From: Hippasteria phrygiana
Lineage: Eukaryota; Echinodermata; Asteroidea; Valvatida; Goniasteridae
NCBI GenBank assembly: GCA_037893225.1
Contig: JAZGUH010000450.1
Span: 62,001 to 126,000, forward strand
DNA length: 64,000 bases
Direction of reading: 5' to 3'
Positions 47,063 through 60,169 of the stretch are shown piece by piece. The notes below the pieces were generated by a model. That model had not been told where the DNA came from. It made no database searches and worked only from the letters and a program-made list of their open reading frames with translations. Both the position numbers and the translations under genes were made by a program. How positions within the stretch are numbered: the stretch's first letter is position 1; every line of letters starts with the position of its first letter.

Positions 47063-48753
47063 GCACTGATGAATGATAGACGACATTTCTCATAGATGTA
47101 GACGAAGTGAAGCAGATCTCTATCGCCTCTGCTCTCATCAGAATCTCCATCAAGTTCTTACGAATACACAAGACTTTTGCTAAGAGGAAGCCCACACTTG
47201 ATTTGACAAACCACCGGGAATTTCCTTATATATCACAAAGAAGCTTTGAATCCAGATTTCATAAACTTCCTGTTAAACTACAAAGCGGAACTGCCGATAA
47301 GAGAATTGTTCACCCACTCAAAATATTTGCATTTTGGGATCTTACAATGTATGTGGGAAGAAAAAGGAAATAAACTGAATATGCAGATAGTTGTAATCGG
47401 CCATATCAGATGAACGTGGCAACATTGATCACGGGCATGCAGCAAGTAGCCTGAAGGCAGTTGTCAATTAGAAGAATCCACTTGAATTATCTCCAGGAAA
47501 TAATGTGCCAATAACAGCCGGGTCAACGTTCCTGCTGCATCAAATCTTTAATTCCTTTGAGGGTACCTTTGCGACGCTGCAAACAAGGACGTTTTATCAG
47601 CAACAATGTCCAAACTAGATGATTCCTACAACAGTGGGTGGGGATCCCAGACACTAATCTCCACATAAAATTACTCTCCATCTTTAAATATACATGTTTA
47701 AAGTTTTCTGAAGGTCAAATCCCTCGTTTAAATTGTTCACTGCAAAGACGCTGAACCAGCAGGAAGATTTGAGCAAAAATCACTGGCTTAGAGTCTGTTC
47801 TTGATTCAAGAAAGACGGGTATCAAAAGGTCATGAACTTTGCAGACCCCGAGTTTTAAACTTGAAGCTGTGAAAAAAAAGGACATTACATGTAGTTCTAG
47901 AAAAAAAAACTGAACAAAAACCACATCAGCTCAGTATGTTTTAGGTTTGTAGTGGTTCCACAGTAATGGAATCGAGGAAGTGATGGAGCCAGTAAATTGA
48001 AACCCTACTGTGAATTTCAAAAAACGCTGATTTGCTCAAGATGGATAAAGCTCCAGGCATGTCGATAACCACTCCACGACCAGGGTCACAGTCGTTTCCC
48101 AACAGAGGCCTGGTTATGTAAACTAGAGATTCAAGATTATTGCATATGTACACGTACATTTACCTCAATTACCAGGACACAGTCACCCAATCTTATTTGC
48201 CTTTGCGGTTAAACTTTACCTCTCCAACCCTGAACCTAAGATTTGACTTTCCTGATGCCAGTGCAGCCAAGACTTTTAATATCTGCAAGTGGCCATTCCA
48301 AATTGCACTGGTGCCAACAATGAGGAAGGTCTTCCAGCCAAATTTGCAGTGCACATGGCTCTGCTGTTAAATTATACCGAGGGAAAAAAATAAGATCATT
48401 TAGCTTAATGAGGCTGGATCGGTTTCCTTGTCAGGATTTGTTTATTGGGAATGAGTTACAGGAAATCAACTCCTCCCTTCACGTCCTTGGAGAGATGAAC
48501 TTCTTGTATGCCTGTTTTGAAGAAGTGACCTTTGACCTTCCTGGTGTGGCCAGCTTGATTCAAATTCAGATGCGGAAAAGATTTGTAAATTCGAAGCGAA
48601 CATGACACCACTGCAGTGCAGTTTAAGTCCAGCAAAAATAGAATTCTATTCACAGACGTGCAGTCCTTAAAGAAGCCTCAAATTCATTTTTATCAGTGGT
48701 GCATTATTCATCCAGAAGTTTAAAGTTTTCTTGCAAGGGAATAGTACACTATT
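47063..48753 (+). other. Candidate long 5' UTR part of the exon carrying 48754-49140
   Basis: An acceptor (TTTGAATTCCCTGCAG) opens the block. It lacks the dispersed repeats and ACATGTAC tracts that fill the DNA on both sides, apart from a few words, so it looks like transcribed single-copy sequence. It holds several short ATG frames (for example 88 codons at 47107, 76 codons at 48140), none convincing. It could equally be intergenic. Confidence 0.35.
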
Positions 48754-49140
48754 ATGGAGGAGCGAAATTCCCAAAGTCCTGCAAATGTTGCCAGTGGTCC
48801 AAACTGCAAAAGCACTGAACCGAGCTCTGCTACTCTGACAGGAAATTCTCCAGTCGTCTTGGAGCCGAAGCCTAACAAACTACGTTTGAAAGCCGCCTTC
48901 CTGAATTATTACAAATACAGGAACAGAGTGCCTAGGCATTATCAGAAGCAGCCAGACCCAAACTATGTCCAGCTCCTTGGGACATTGAACCGTCTCAGCC
49001 ACCGACTGGCCTATGTGGAGGACAAGTTAAACTGCCGTGACGAGATGCCAACCATGGTTCTGTTGGAGGAAATTGGGGAATCATCAACGGACGAGTTTGA
49101 CTCTCCCATATATGCAAATATTCCACACCTCAAAGAAAAT
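48754..49140 (+). CDS. Coding exon (129 codons) of an unknown protein
   Basis: ATG at 48754 (MEERNSQSPANVASGPN...) runs open to a consensus donor GTAAGT at 49141, phase 0, after PHLKEN. The open frame carries on only 13 codons past the donor before a stop, which supports splicing. The first 45 residues are Ser/Asn/Pro-rich. Then comes a basic aromatic part (LRLKAAFLNYYKYRNRVPRH) and a helix-like part with LLGTLNRLSHRLAYVEDKL, followed by an acidic segment (LLEEIGESSTDEFD). The middle helix could be amphipathic. I do not recognise the family. Downstream exons were not found and may lie past 50 kb or outside the window. Confidence 0.6.
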
Positions 49141-49490
49141 GTAAGTGCACATAACTTGCCATCCTATTGCCTGGAGAATTGAAAATCCCCATAAGATATT
49201 GGGATTAGCCTAAAGTTATGAATTATATTTGTTGGGTTTTCTTCCTTATTTTCAAAGGAAGACCGGCTAGTTAATCTTTCAAGTATGTTTCACCTGAGAA
49301 GTAAAAACAGATTTGAAATGATGAGATGAGAATGCTAGATGCTTCAACACGAGGCGGTACGCTAATCTGATGGCACATTGGTAAATTTAAAAGGGGAGTT
49401 TTTCACACAAATGCGACTGTCGAAATCAAGAATAAGGGGATAAAAGTGTGATGACCCAGTCTTTACCACGTCAATAATAACCGAGGAGGG

Positions 49491-49547
49491 GCGTGACCGC
49501 TGTTAATGGACCGAGCCAAAGGCGAGGTCCATTAACAGTGGTCACGA
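49491..49547. repeat. Hairpin with a stem of about 20 bp
   Basis: CGTGACCGCTGTTAATGGAC and CGTGACCACTGTTAATGGAC (reverse complement of the right arm) differ at one base; the spacer is about 14 nt. It lies a few hundred bp after the 48754-49140 exon, in its presumed intron. Probably part of a short foldback repeat. Confidence 0.75.
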
Positions 49548-50487
49548 CCCTTCGCACACGCACGAGATGCAGCGTTTTATACGCGTGCATTAGCGTTGTC
49601 TTACATTATGAAGTTCAGTACATCTTGTGCGCTAACCTACTACGCTCTCCCTGTTGCTTATCGGCTTAGAACAGCTGGTTATGACGTGCCGTGTTTAAAC
49701 AACTTCCAGCCGTGTTTAAACAGCCGTTTAAACACACCCACGTGACAGGCTCTCGACCAATAGGGATAGTGAAACTCGCCGAGGCATTTATGAATGAGTT
49801 TTAAAAATCTCATTTTAAGGTTTAAATAAGATCTGATGAACATGTGTTTAATCAGCTCTCTATTGATGCCTGGCACAAGTGTGCACTTGATTGCGCAGCA
49901 AAGTTACGATTTTAGAAAACGGGGTTGTGGTTGTGTAAAATTCTTTAAGATATCAAACAGCATCAGTGACAAATATTTTAGCACGGATCAAGATAAAGCA
50001 TTTTAAAGCATAAATCCATAAGATTGTTGCATAAATCTTAAAACTCTGGTTATAACCCTGATTTGAAATAGATGAATGAAAAGTGGTTAAAACCACGTTT
50101 CATTCATCCATTTCAGATTTTGATTGAGTGGGTAACAAATTCGGACAACTTTCATATTCCAACAGCCCAGTTGCTGTGGCTACATGTACTGTAGTTGCTT
50201 GTGACCTACATTTGTACATATACATGTACTCAGAAGCAGCATGAGCACCTTGGTTTTAGCCAAAGGGGTGCCTAAGTGTCCAATAGACAGCCTGTTTTGT
50301 TTGTTATAACTGAACAATTTAGATTATGATGAGTGAGATGTCGAACAACCCATTGTATCTACATGTACCCTATCTGTCTTTATTTTCTGTTGGTAATCTC
50401 ACTCCCAGCCAGTGTGTCACAACCCAATGCCAATGAAATAATAACTTTCCCTCCTGTGTAGTAACTGACAGGGTGCCTAATGTATAA

Positions 50488-53400
50488 GGGCAGACACCAG
50501 AAATACACAGACCGTTCGCACGCGTCCGGACGGGTTCCTTCCCGTTCTGAACGGCCTCCGTTCCTTCCCCGTGCCGAACGGCCTTTCGAACGCGTTCCTT
50601 GGAAAGCTTGTATGAGAGTGTATTGTTATGTTAATAGGCCGTTCCTTTGCGTGCGTGAACGGGTCATCACAAAGAAGATCCGAAGTGCATGATGCTTGGG
50701 GAAAAACTCTGTACCGAATTTAGCTTGGAATTAAATCTGATTTGTGATTTGTAATTTGAAAACCGGACTGCCATTAAATACCGGGTCATACACCTTCCAG
50801 TTTTTGATAGCCAGAGGCCTATTGTCACAGTTCTTTTTCGCAGTGTTCAAATTCCTCAGTGAAATATCACAAAGGCCTATCCCTAACATTTCAGTCCAAT
50901 CATGAAGCTAGCCTGAAAAAAATCTTCCTTGTCAAAGTTGTCATTGGTCATATCATGGAGCTATAAATAGCTCCATGGTTATATTGTCACAGGCCTTTAT
51001 TAACAAAGGCGCCGACTCAAAGAATTTTCCCTGACCCACTTATCTCCGAAAAAAGATACCGGTAGATCGTATTACTTATGTTGTCAGTCGGCTGTCAATC
51101 ATTGACTGGAAAGCTCTTCCGAGAATTTTTTTTTTTTTTTAAATCACTCGTAATTTTATTATCCGGATGAATTTATTCCGCTCTTGGTCCCAACCGTAAA
51201 TCAACCTGCTGTTATTCACAAGAATCCTAGTCTAATGCCAAGTGAGCAAACTTTACGAAGAATTTGTTTTTCTCTTCTCATTAGAAATGGTCTGAAACAA
51301 ATCCACTGCCTAGTAAATTCCCAAATTCCCTCATTATCTAATTAAAGAAATTCTATGGGTAACAGCGCTTATTATCTGGTTGTCTTGAATTCACTAACTA
51401 GTCCATCCGTAAACAAGACCAAAAAATGAAGCATTGCTTATTGCTTGCATCATCCACTAATTTAAACAATCTGAAAATCTTTTTCTAAAATTTACGGAAC
51501 TCCCAAACACGTTCTCAGCAGATTTCAGGAGGAAATTTAATACTATTTATGTCCAGATTTTTAAAAATCTAACAAAACACTATCTCCTACCTATGTCATT
51601 AAATTAACAGGCCTTTGAAAAATGCTTCCCAATAAATGGCCATTTCAAGATAAGAATAAAATTTGTTGCATTATGATATTCATCTTCCTGTATAGTGCAG
51701 AAACCTCCACTGGAGTATACTCGCGCACGTTATTATATCTAGTGTCATCTTCGGTGTATATGAAAAAAAAAAAAATTCTGAGCCCCGGAGCATATATTAC
51801 GTACCCTTCAGTAAATAAACTGTGGAAGACTTCTAGGTTACTTGAGAAATGGACCTATCAATGAATTTCAAATGTTTTAATCAGAGCCGAAAAAAAATAT
51901 TTTTAAAGGTTATACTTCTAATTACTATTGTTAACATTGTTATAACAGTATTTTTATGACGTTGGTAGACAGATGGTATAAGTTAAACATGAATATGTAT
52001 GAAGCTGTACACGTACGTCACAAGCTAATTGTCTAGGCAATATTGTTACTATGGACATGCCTGAAATTCCCATGTTTGGGCGGTCCCCTGGACTTGACTG
52101 TTTTGCGCTAGGAAGAGTTTCTACACATATTCTTGGCTATGAGCCAAACTGCCTACGTCTTTTGACGCGCCAAGACGATTGTTTAGAGTTAAGTTGCCAA
52201 CAGCTGTTTAGTGTGCTAACTCAGCTTAGACTTAGGAAGGAATTTTCAATATTTTTTTCATACCACGTTCATAATTTAATCAAAGAAAGTAAGAATGATT
52301 GCAGATGTTAAAGTAACATAAATCATCCAAGTATAATTCGTATTATGTTTGCCTCTGGTACTGCAGTTTTTTTAGTTTTAAATCTGTGCAACTAGTGGGG
52401 TATTCTGAAAAATGGAATAATCACATTGTCAGTGTCCACTTGATAATGTATTTAATACACAGTACACACTTTACTGAATCTGTTTTGTTTATTTATTATC
52501 AGATACTGCCACTAGTGCCAGCTTAGGTGTTTTATGCTAAAATGTCGACACATTAAAATCTTCATAAACGATGCAAAAATGAACTGGATATGTTTTAAGC
52601 TCAACAAAGAAATTTGGCAAAAGTACATGTACATCGTTCAGCCAATCATAGTAATCTGATCAGAAATCATGTTCACACTTTCAAATTCTTTTTCAGGAAG
52701 GTTGTATACGTAAAGCCAGCGTCAAAATCATAAAAAAAATAGATTGTTTACTAATGCTGATATTAGTGATAATCCTGATAATAACGGAAGGCTTCTAAAT
52801 AGTAAAATGGAATGGTAAAATAATTGGAAGTGTCATAATAACCACAACTCCTATTGTCAAGAACGAACGAGTCCGTGCCCCTACAATGTAGTACCGGTAT
52901 ATTAAACCATAGAGCTCTATGGTATAACTGAGCATAGGCCGACAAACTGTAGTCATGTAGGCTGTAACATCTGTTGGGGTTCTTGGCTTGACACTCAATG
53001 TCACGAGTCGAGTCCATTGCAAGTTTCATCAGCCAGTCGTGACGGTGCAGCATTGTTTGCAACTACAGAGCTCAAAATCCGCCTGCAAATTCACAGGCAC
53101 AAGGAAACGGGAGAGATCGAGAAGGTGCGTGGCGCACACTGCGCGCTGTTCATGTATCGTTCATGTATCGCCCGGTAGCATGATGACCGTACAGCGTGCG
53201 GGCAGCATGCACAGCCGGCCCCACACTGTACAAATGTATGGTACTGTACTTTATGCATCTAGCACAGTGCATACGCACAGCGCATAGGGCCAGCCGGCCC
53301 AGAACATGTACAATGTACATGTACGTACAATGGGGCGCACGCTCTTGGTGCGTGATACGAGTTCATTGCCCTACATAAAATTCCTGCAGATAACAAAAGT

Positions 53401-54835
53401 TACAAACCATAACCAGCAAAACTTACGATGTGCTCAATGAAATTTTTGATTAACGTGCATTGATAGCATGTAGCTAGGTCCATGTCCAGTGAGGTTAATC
53501 CCTGTACCTTCCTCAAATGTCGGAGTCATCCTGGGAATTTCCCACGCACAGGTAAACCAGACAGAGCAGAAACTCGCCGTTCCCAGGCAACATAATTACC
53601 ATGGCAACAGAAGAATTTGATATTTACCAGTGTTGAAAATGTAATTTTTGTCAACTACATTTTCCTGGGAATATTTCGACAAATATAATACAATTAACTG
53701 TTTATGGAAACTGATTTGAAACAATGGACAGTGTAGGCCTACATGTACGTAAATGTACCTAACCCCCCAACCTAAAAAAGTAAAATTGGGCCATATTTTG
53801 AAGACGGATTCAGGATCGAAGAAAATGTTATTCCCATTACTAGAATTGTCATCCTCTCAAAACAATGCTGGATAGAATACACAATGTCAAACCCTCAGTT
53901 CCCCTTTCCGTCTGTATCCAACAGTCCCAACACCGGATAAATTACCCCCAACAATCAAGGGGAGCCCGTGAAGAAAGAAACTGTACTGAAATTTGTTGCA
54001 CGCGCCCAGCCCAATTGGGAGGCGCAACACGGAACCATTGACCAATGAAAATAAATACTATACGGCACGCAAAAAACAATTAAGCGAAGCTGGCACTACT
54101 TTTAATTCAACCGTAACTTGAGAAACAAAAAATGATACTTTAAGAGTGAACAATGGGCTGCATACAAACCCTGGGCTGGAGTCAGCGTAAGTTTCGCAAG
54201 GGCAAAAGAATCCGCTGAATCCTTTACCTGAAACCCTCCAATTATTAAAAAAAATGTACCCGGGTTAGATTACATTGAAGTATTAACATAACTGCTCACA
54301 AACATCGGCACAGTAAAAACAAAATAAGTTAGTTTACAAAAATCGTTTAGCTAGATTTCCGATGTGTATGGAAAAGTGTGAAATTTCTCAACTATTTTCG
54401 GCATGGGCAGTTTTTGTTTTGTTTTAGTATTTTTCCCCATGGCAAAAGTGACACGTATTTATCCCTGTTATCTTATTTCATTTATGCATTTATTTTGACG
54501 GAAATTCTGGGGTCTTCGTGTCTTCCAAACCCGGTCGGCACCGTTGGGAAAAATGGGGAAATATAATCATTTTCCCGATGGCGGTGTTTGCCAAGGACTG
54601 CCCGTATTTTCGGGCCATTCCTGCAGCGACGATTGGACACGTTTTTCTTCGCATACTTTTAGTGCCACAGGAGAATGTAGCGGTGCACAGACCGTGACGG
54701 GCCTTTTGTTGTAAAGGAACGCGTGCAGAACGGGGGGCCGTGAGCACGCGTGCAGAACGGGTGAGAGAGAACAAAAGATTGCGTTCCTGCCGTCCGGACG
54801 CGTGCGAACGGTCTGTGTATTTCTGGTGTCTGCCC
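50488..54835. mobile_element. 4.35-kb element with perfect 46-bp TIRs and TAA duplications
   Basis: The first 46 bases, from GGGCAGACACCAGAAATACA to GCGTCCGGACGG, are the exact reverse complement of the last 46. TAA flanks both sides (50485-50487 and 54836-54838). GC-rich subterminal regions with CGTTC/GAACG words (about 50530-50670 and 54690-54790) resemble each other less exactly. TAA/TTA duplication is typical of PIF/Harbinger elements. The interior has no convincing DDE transposase or Myb-like frame; the longest frames are below 100 codons. It is therefore either non-autonomous with captured DNA or coding in small exons that I cannot see. The perfect ends suggest a recent insertion. An alternative is two separate MITEs whose outer ends happen to pair. 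Confidence 0.75.
53595..53608. promoter_or_regulatory. X-box-like site
   Basis: ATTACCATGGCAAC matches the RFX X-box (GTTRCCATGGYAAC type) except for the first base. It lies inside the 4.35-kb TIR element. Confidence 0.25.
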
Positions 54836-55080
54836 TAAGTCACTGTCATTGTTAACCTGACCTTCCATTACCCCTTGTCACCTACAATGTACCTCTGCAT
54901 AACCCCATGCACTGCTTTTAACGGAAAAGTAGTACAGGGCAAATGTAAAAAAAACAAAAAAACGATTTCCTTTTAGGTCACAATACAATGAATGTGTGAG
55001 CTACAATTTCCACACAAAAATAATGGATCTGTCTGACTTTTGACAGTTATGCACTTTATGTGCACACACATGTAGTTTAA

Positions 55081-55200
55081 CCCCGGGAGTACGGTTATTT
55101 ATAGTGAGGCGTCAGGGTGCCGGGCGGCCTGTGCAGCCAAGCGATACGGACCCGAGGTTTGTGCAGCCAAGCATAACATACACAATCAAATTGAACCCGG
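55081..55200 (-). mobile_element. TTAA-family MITE, partial copy
   Basis: TTAA at 55077-55080, then CCCCGGGAGTACGGTTATTTA, GTGCCGGGCGGCCTGTGCAG and GTGCAGCCAAGCATAACATA. These match the minus-strand form of the family as seen at 60170. The far end is not recognisable. Confidence 0.55.
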
Positions 55201-55675
55201 CTCCCCACCCAAATAATCATAAACAAAGGCTATGTTTTAAGTGGATACCAAGAGTGCGTACCATGTGGGCATTTAATAGCATATTATTGAGAAGTTGTTC
55301 ATGGAGTGGGGAAGTTCAGGGATTTGTTTCCATTTCAATAATTTATTCCGTTTCTGACATTGGCAGTGCCATTTTTGTGTCACCTACATGTACATGTAAG
55401 CGAATGTTTTGGGGGCACCTACCAGTATGAATTCTGATGTTCATCAGAGGTGAAGTTGTAAAATTGCTCTCATTTGAAAAGTTGCAAATGCGATGCAGGG
55501 ACCAAAAAAGGTGACACGTGTGATCCACGGATCACCTTGTTTTCTGATGTACATGTATGTATTAAAATTATCAGCTATCCATCCATAACAGGGTATTTCC
55601 CATTCTGGGTATTTTACTGACTGTTTTTCTTCTATAGCCCCATCATTTTCCTCTTTTTTTTCTGTGTTCCTTTTT

Positions 55676-55723
55676 TGGGGGGGGGGGATGGGGGATGGGG
55701 GATGGGAGTGGTTTGATCCCCCG

Positions 55724-55758
<35 letters not shown>
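55676..55758. repeat. Poly-G/GGGAT tract followed by a poly-C run
   Basis: A G-rich stretch with GGGGGAT repeats is followed within about 20 bp by a C run of more than 30 nt at 55725-55758. The two could pair in a long G:C hairpin. The 127-codon minus-strand frame across it is an artefact. Confidence 0.85.
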
Positions 55759-55760
<2 letters not shown>

Positions 55761-56351
55761 TTCGCTGCACCACTGGTTGTTCGGCTGTGGCAGGTTTTGT
55801 CTGAACCAGTCCCAGCGTCTTGAACACCTATTGCTATTTTGAACAGCTAGTCACAAAATGGAGGCTTTATTCGGGCTTTCAAGTAGTACTCTTCTTTTTC
55901 TTTCCTAATTTATTTCACCCTGCTCCTACTTTTTAATGAAATTCCTATTTTTTCCTACTTTTAATGTACTTTTTTGCCCCAAAACTCCAAAAAATGAAAT
56001 CTCATTGAATATTTCTCACAACAGTGTAAAAACACTGTCATATGAAAATCAAACAATGAATGGCTTGACTACTGGAGTACTGTGATTTTACTTCCAAGAG
56101 CTTAATTGTGGATGGAGCACAAATGTGAGCACAAAACATGCCAAATGAGGCTTGTGATGCTGTGGATTGGGTGAATATCAAACACTATTCCCGAAAGCCC
56201 ACAAAAGTCCTACTTGTATCCAGATTTTGTCCTCCAAAGTCCTACTTTTGTCCGTTTTTTTTTTTTAATGTTGATCCTACCACATTTTCTTACTTTTCCC
56301 ACTTCGGTCTGCTTGAAAGCCTGATTTATTATCCAAGACATACATGTACAT

Positions 56352-56815
56352 AGCCGTTTCACACTATACTCTTACCCGGGTAATTGCAGAGCACCGCGAT
56401 TACCTGGGTAATATGATGTGTTATCACTTCTTACGAAATTCTGGATTCCCCTCTCCCCAACTTTTGGACACGATTTATGGCACTATTCAATGCTGACATG
56501 ATGGGAAGAAAAATAATTATTTTTTTAGTATAAATAATCTTACTTGCAAGTCTCAAAGTGAAAATTACATTATCGTTCTGGTTCAGGGTTTTGGGAGGGC
56601 AGAGTGTCAAGCAATGCACATTGTCCGAGTTACCATTCGGATAGTGTGAATGCGGTTACAAGTTTACTGGGTGCGTGCTAAGGTGGGTAAGCTGAATTGC
56701 GGGGTTAATTTTGTAGTGCGAAACCGATTCTCCGAGTTAATTTCTACCCGGGTAATGGACTGCTACCCAGGTGATTAATTACCTGGGTATTAGTTCAGAG
56801 TAGTGTGAAACCCCT
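56352..56815. mobile_element. MITE of about 460 bp with GTTTCACACTA ends
   Basis: The left CGTTTCACACTATACT and the reverse complement of the right, GGTTTCACACTACTCT, are inverted ends. ACCCGGGTAAT / ATTACCTGGGTA words occur in both orientations inside. The end motif resembles the TTTTCACACTA family but the interior differs. Non-coding. Confidence 0.6.
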
Positions 56816-58040
56816 GAGCTTATTTTATTGCAGAAGCCAGGCTACATTTGGGTAAATATACATTCAGCAGATCTAATTATGACACTTATACAGACCTATG
56901 CTGGTACTTGAGCCTTAGGCTACTTGTATATCCGGGAAGAAAGAAGGATTTGAAGAAAGAAAGGGAGACACCACAAGAATGTTGCGCCCACTTTCTATTC
57001 TGAGAAATGTTTTTACCATGCACATGTCATACACATGGACTTAATGTACATGTTGTGGGTGCATGCCACTTATCCAACATGATTCTTTTCAAATCATGAT
57101 CTGAGGTCAAGGTGCTTGCCAATAATTCAAGTGGGGGCAATAATTCAATTTTGTGGGGAGAAAACGGTGTACAGCAGGCACATTGTTGATACAGTGATGG
57201 CTCAAGTAATAAGGAAACGTAATTATAATAGACTGGAGACCTTGCGGGCCAAATAGCCTGCATTGTACATTTTTCACTGCAGGAAAAAGGAAATTAGAAA
57301 AACATTTGGTTATCTTGTTTTCTCTTTGGCAGGGAGATATGTGTAATATCAGACAAACAGTTTGAAAATAGTAAACTAAAGTAGTCTCTGTTGCTTTGGC
57401 TACGACTGGGATCATTTCCTTAGTAACAAGATTCATCACAACAAAGTTTCTGCTTGATCTTCTGTATGCATATCTGTGGCCACTGGTGTGACGAGGATCC
57501 AGTTTGCATCCGGTTAGGGGGAGGGGGCTGAGGGTACAAAGACATTTCCTGAGGGGGGCATGTGTCCCTCCCTTTCCCCTTCCCATCCCCCAATTAGGCA
57601 ACTGTCTGTAGCTGTATAATCAATTTATATTAGTGAATGCTTTGCCTGTTTGAAAAAAATTATGTTTTACATTTTCCAATAACAATCACCAGACTGTTCA
57701 AAGATTTATTGAAAAACAACAGGTTGGAGTCTGACAAAGTCGGGATACCAGTACATACTGGAAAATATAATTGATTGTGGAGTTTTATTGCATGCATGGC
57801 ATATATTAGCTCAACCATGGTTAGACTTGCTGAGCTGGTAGGATTACTCTCAGGTGAAGGGTCAGTCAGTTTATTTATTATCACGTGTAGAAAAGCAGTC
57901 AGATTCCAGCTGTGGTGATGATGTGCAGTTTATTATTGCACTGTAATCGCAGAACTGTTGCTCCAGACTGTGACATCTCGCGGGCCATATACCTATGCCC
58001 CTTGCCCCATGAACTCTGATGTCAGGGTCTCCATGCTTGT

Positions 58041-58054
58041 GTTACCATGGTAAA
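58041..58054. promoter_or_regulatory. X-box-like site
   Basis: GTTACCATGGTAAA matches the RFX X-box except for the last base. It is about 1.6 kb upstream of the candidate GTPase first exon at 59661. Confidence 0.25.
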
Positions 58055-58799
58055 ATGACACCTTTGCGGGAGAGCTGAGGCTGGATACCAGGCACCCGCT
58101 TGAACTGGCAGATTTGGTTTGCGGTTACCGGTGGGTGGAGCGTGAGAAAAAGTGCCAGCCTTAATCACTGGATCCTGGTTGTAATTGGCTGCTGGGTGTT
58201 GGGCATAGTGGATCTCAGCAAGTCATCAACAGCCATGGTGTCCTCTGTCTTACAAATCATCACACATTATGAAACTTAAAAAGAGATTTCTTAAATCCCA
58301 CTTGTTTCAACATATTGACTTCTTAATTCAGAATTTCGACAAATGGTGTCTACAAATTTATGAGCTGTCTGCATGGACCAGGATGAAAAGATTGTGACCC
58401 TCTCTGAACTATTCAGCTGGTTGTAACTAGTACTTGGAATCATCTGGAAAAATGAGATTTATTCAGTGGCATTGGTTTACTGTGGCAAGCTGTGACTGTG
58501 CCTTGCTTCGCTGTAGGGAATCTTGAGTATTTATAGGTCATGGACATACATGTACCAAGCAGGATGGGTTGGATAGTTTTGTAAGATAGCACTGATATAT
58601 ATCGGTAGTGGAAGTTGAATCAGTTAGTTTAGAGGTGTATTTGCAGACCCTGGCATGGTGGTTAGCTAGACTCATCATTCCTGGGAGTAGTTCATGGTTG
58701 CTGTAAGTGAGGTGATGTTGTTGATTGTGTTTCAATTTTGCTATGGGAAATCAATCACACAGAACTGGTGGTGAAAGTCGGGGGACGTAGAGTTTACGA

Positions 58800-59660
58800 G
58801 GAATTGAGATAAGTGGAGCATTAATGGTTGAATGGTTTTAGCTGGAGCATGTGTGCATTTAGAGACTGCTGCAAATTATACAAATTTTTGTGTACATCTT
58901 GTGACACTGTCTCGGCATTTACATGTCCCATCAGCCTTTGTGGAAGTGGTGCTGTGGTGTTTGTACTGCCTTGCTTCACCAGTGAAATTTCATCACATGA
59001 AGGCGAAATAACGGCAGTCATCACCAGTCACTGAACTTGCTATATTTATGAGCAGTGTGAAATCAGAGTACCGGCTAGGTTAAAGGACTCTCTGGCAGTT
59101 GTACGCTTACATGTTTCAACTAGACTGAGACAAACAAACCAACTTTTGTTTTCTTGCACTGGAACTGCCGGCATCGCTCTAAGGAATTTGCAGCATTCGC
59201 TTGAACTCAGAAATAGCCGGGGAGCGACTCCAGGAATGACTGTCGGGAGCAGCGAGAGACTTGGGTAATTGGAAAAGCTGCAGGAAGGGATTTGTGAAGA
59301 CGTTCAGTTGTCAGAGAGAGTTTTGTCGGGAGTCGTCATTCACGAGCAACAAATTAAAATCGCGTTTTAAGTGTGTGTGTGTGTAAAAGTGATCAGCTCC
59401 TTGAACATCTAAGTATACCTTTCTGATTACATTTGAGCGTCAAGTCTATATCATCTGCATAGCTCTTTGCAAAAGGTCCCTGGTAATACTACCAGTACAA
59501 TTATTTGCATTTACACAATAATGCTTTGGAGCTGAAAGTCATCACTAAGCTTGATTGAAACGACCCCTGAAATCTGTCTGGGACTCAATTACTATTTTGA
59601 AGTGACATTGATTGTTGAAAATGACTGACATTTTCAAGTTGTAGTACCACAGTCATTATA
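58800..59660 (+). other. Presumed 5' UTR or promoter region of the 59661 exon
   Basis: This stretch precedes the candidate GTPase start. It has little visible repeat content and contains GC-richer segments (about 59165-59340, with GGGAGCAGCGAGAGACTTGG) and a short (GT)n at about 59370. A donor-like GGGTAATT near 59266 might mark a non-coding first exon. No coding frame is convincing. Confidence 0.3.
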
Positions 59661-59723
59661 ATGACTCAACCGTGGAGTTACACAAAGGATACCACCAAGA
59701 AGGAGCTTTACAAAGTCGTTCTG
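59661..59723 (+). CDS. Candidate first coding exon of a Ras/Rab-type small GTPase
   Basis: ATG opens 21 codons, MTQPWSYTKDTTKKELYKVV plus L, ending in phase 0 at the donor GTAGGT. In Rab and Ras proteins the first beta strand has the form (L/Y)KVVLVG and is followed at once by the GxxxxGK(S/T) P-loop. An exon break right after KVVL would place the P-loop in the next exon. I searched the remaining 4.3 kb and saw no frame with GDSGVGKT-like sequence, so the next exon is probably outside the window. The match is short. The assignment depends on it and on the donor. Confidence 0.4.
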
Positions 59724-60169
59724 GTAGGTTGAACCTTTCTCATTCTGTGTGCTGTTCCTTCCCCCTCCCCCCTTCCCCCACTCTCTCTCAAACGTCTTTT
59801 ATATAAAGCTGTTTCAGTTTTTGGAAAGTGTATAGCATTCGAGAAATTGTAGGCATGACGGCCATTGTGGCTGTGTTAGCATTGTAACTTTTGTTGTATT
59901 GTCTTGTAATGCTGGCCTTGATTGCCAACAATGCTATTTAGACATGGACCTTTCCTGCATGCTGCCTAAAACACCTTGAGTCAGCTCGTGAGCTCAAATG
60001 ATCTCTCTTTCGGAGAGACTGAACCAGGAAGGTTGTTTCTGAATCATGGTGCTGGAATTGTGTCAATACCGTGTTTTGAAGTCCTGTACACTCCAACCCT
60101 GGCAGCTATCTTTGACCCGTCCCTGCACCATTGTTCTCTGTATTATTACTCTCCCTGGAATGGTCTTAA

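Noticed and set aside
52763..53062. 99-codon minus-strand frame as a transposase fragment of the 4.35-kb element
   Set aside because: No DDE, HTH or zinc-finger pattern, and a second frame overlaps it on the same strand. Not enough to call.
55444..55827. 127-codon minus-strand frame with a long poly-Gly run
   Set aside because: The glycine run is the poly-C tract at 55725-55758.
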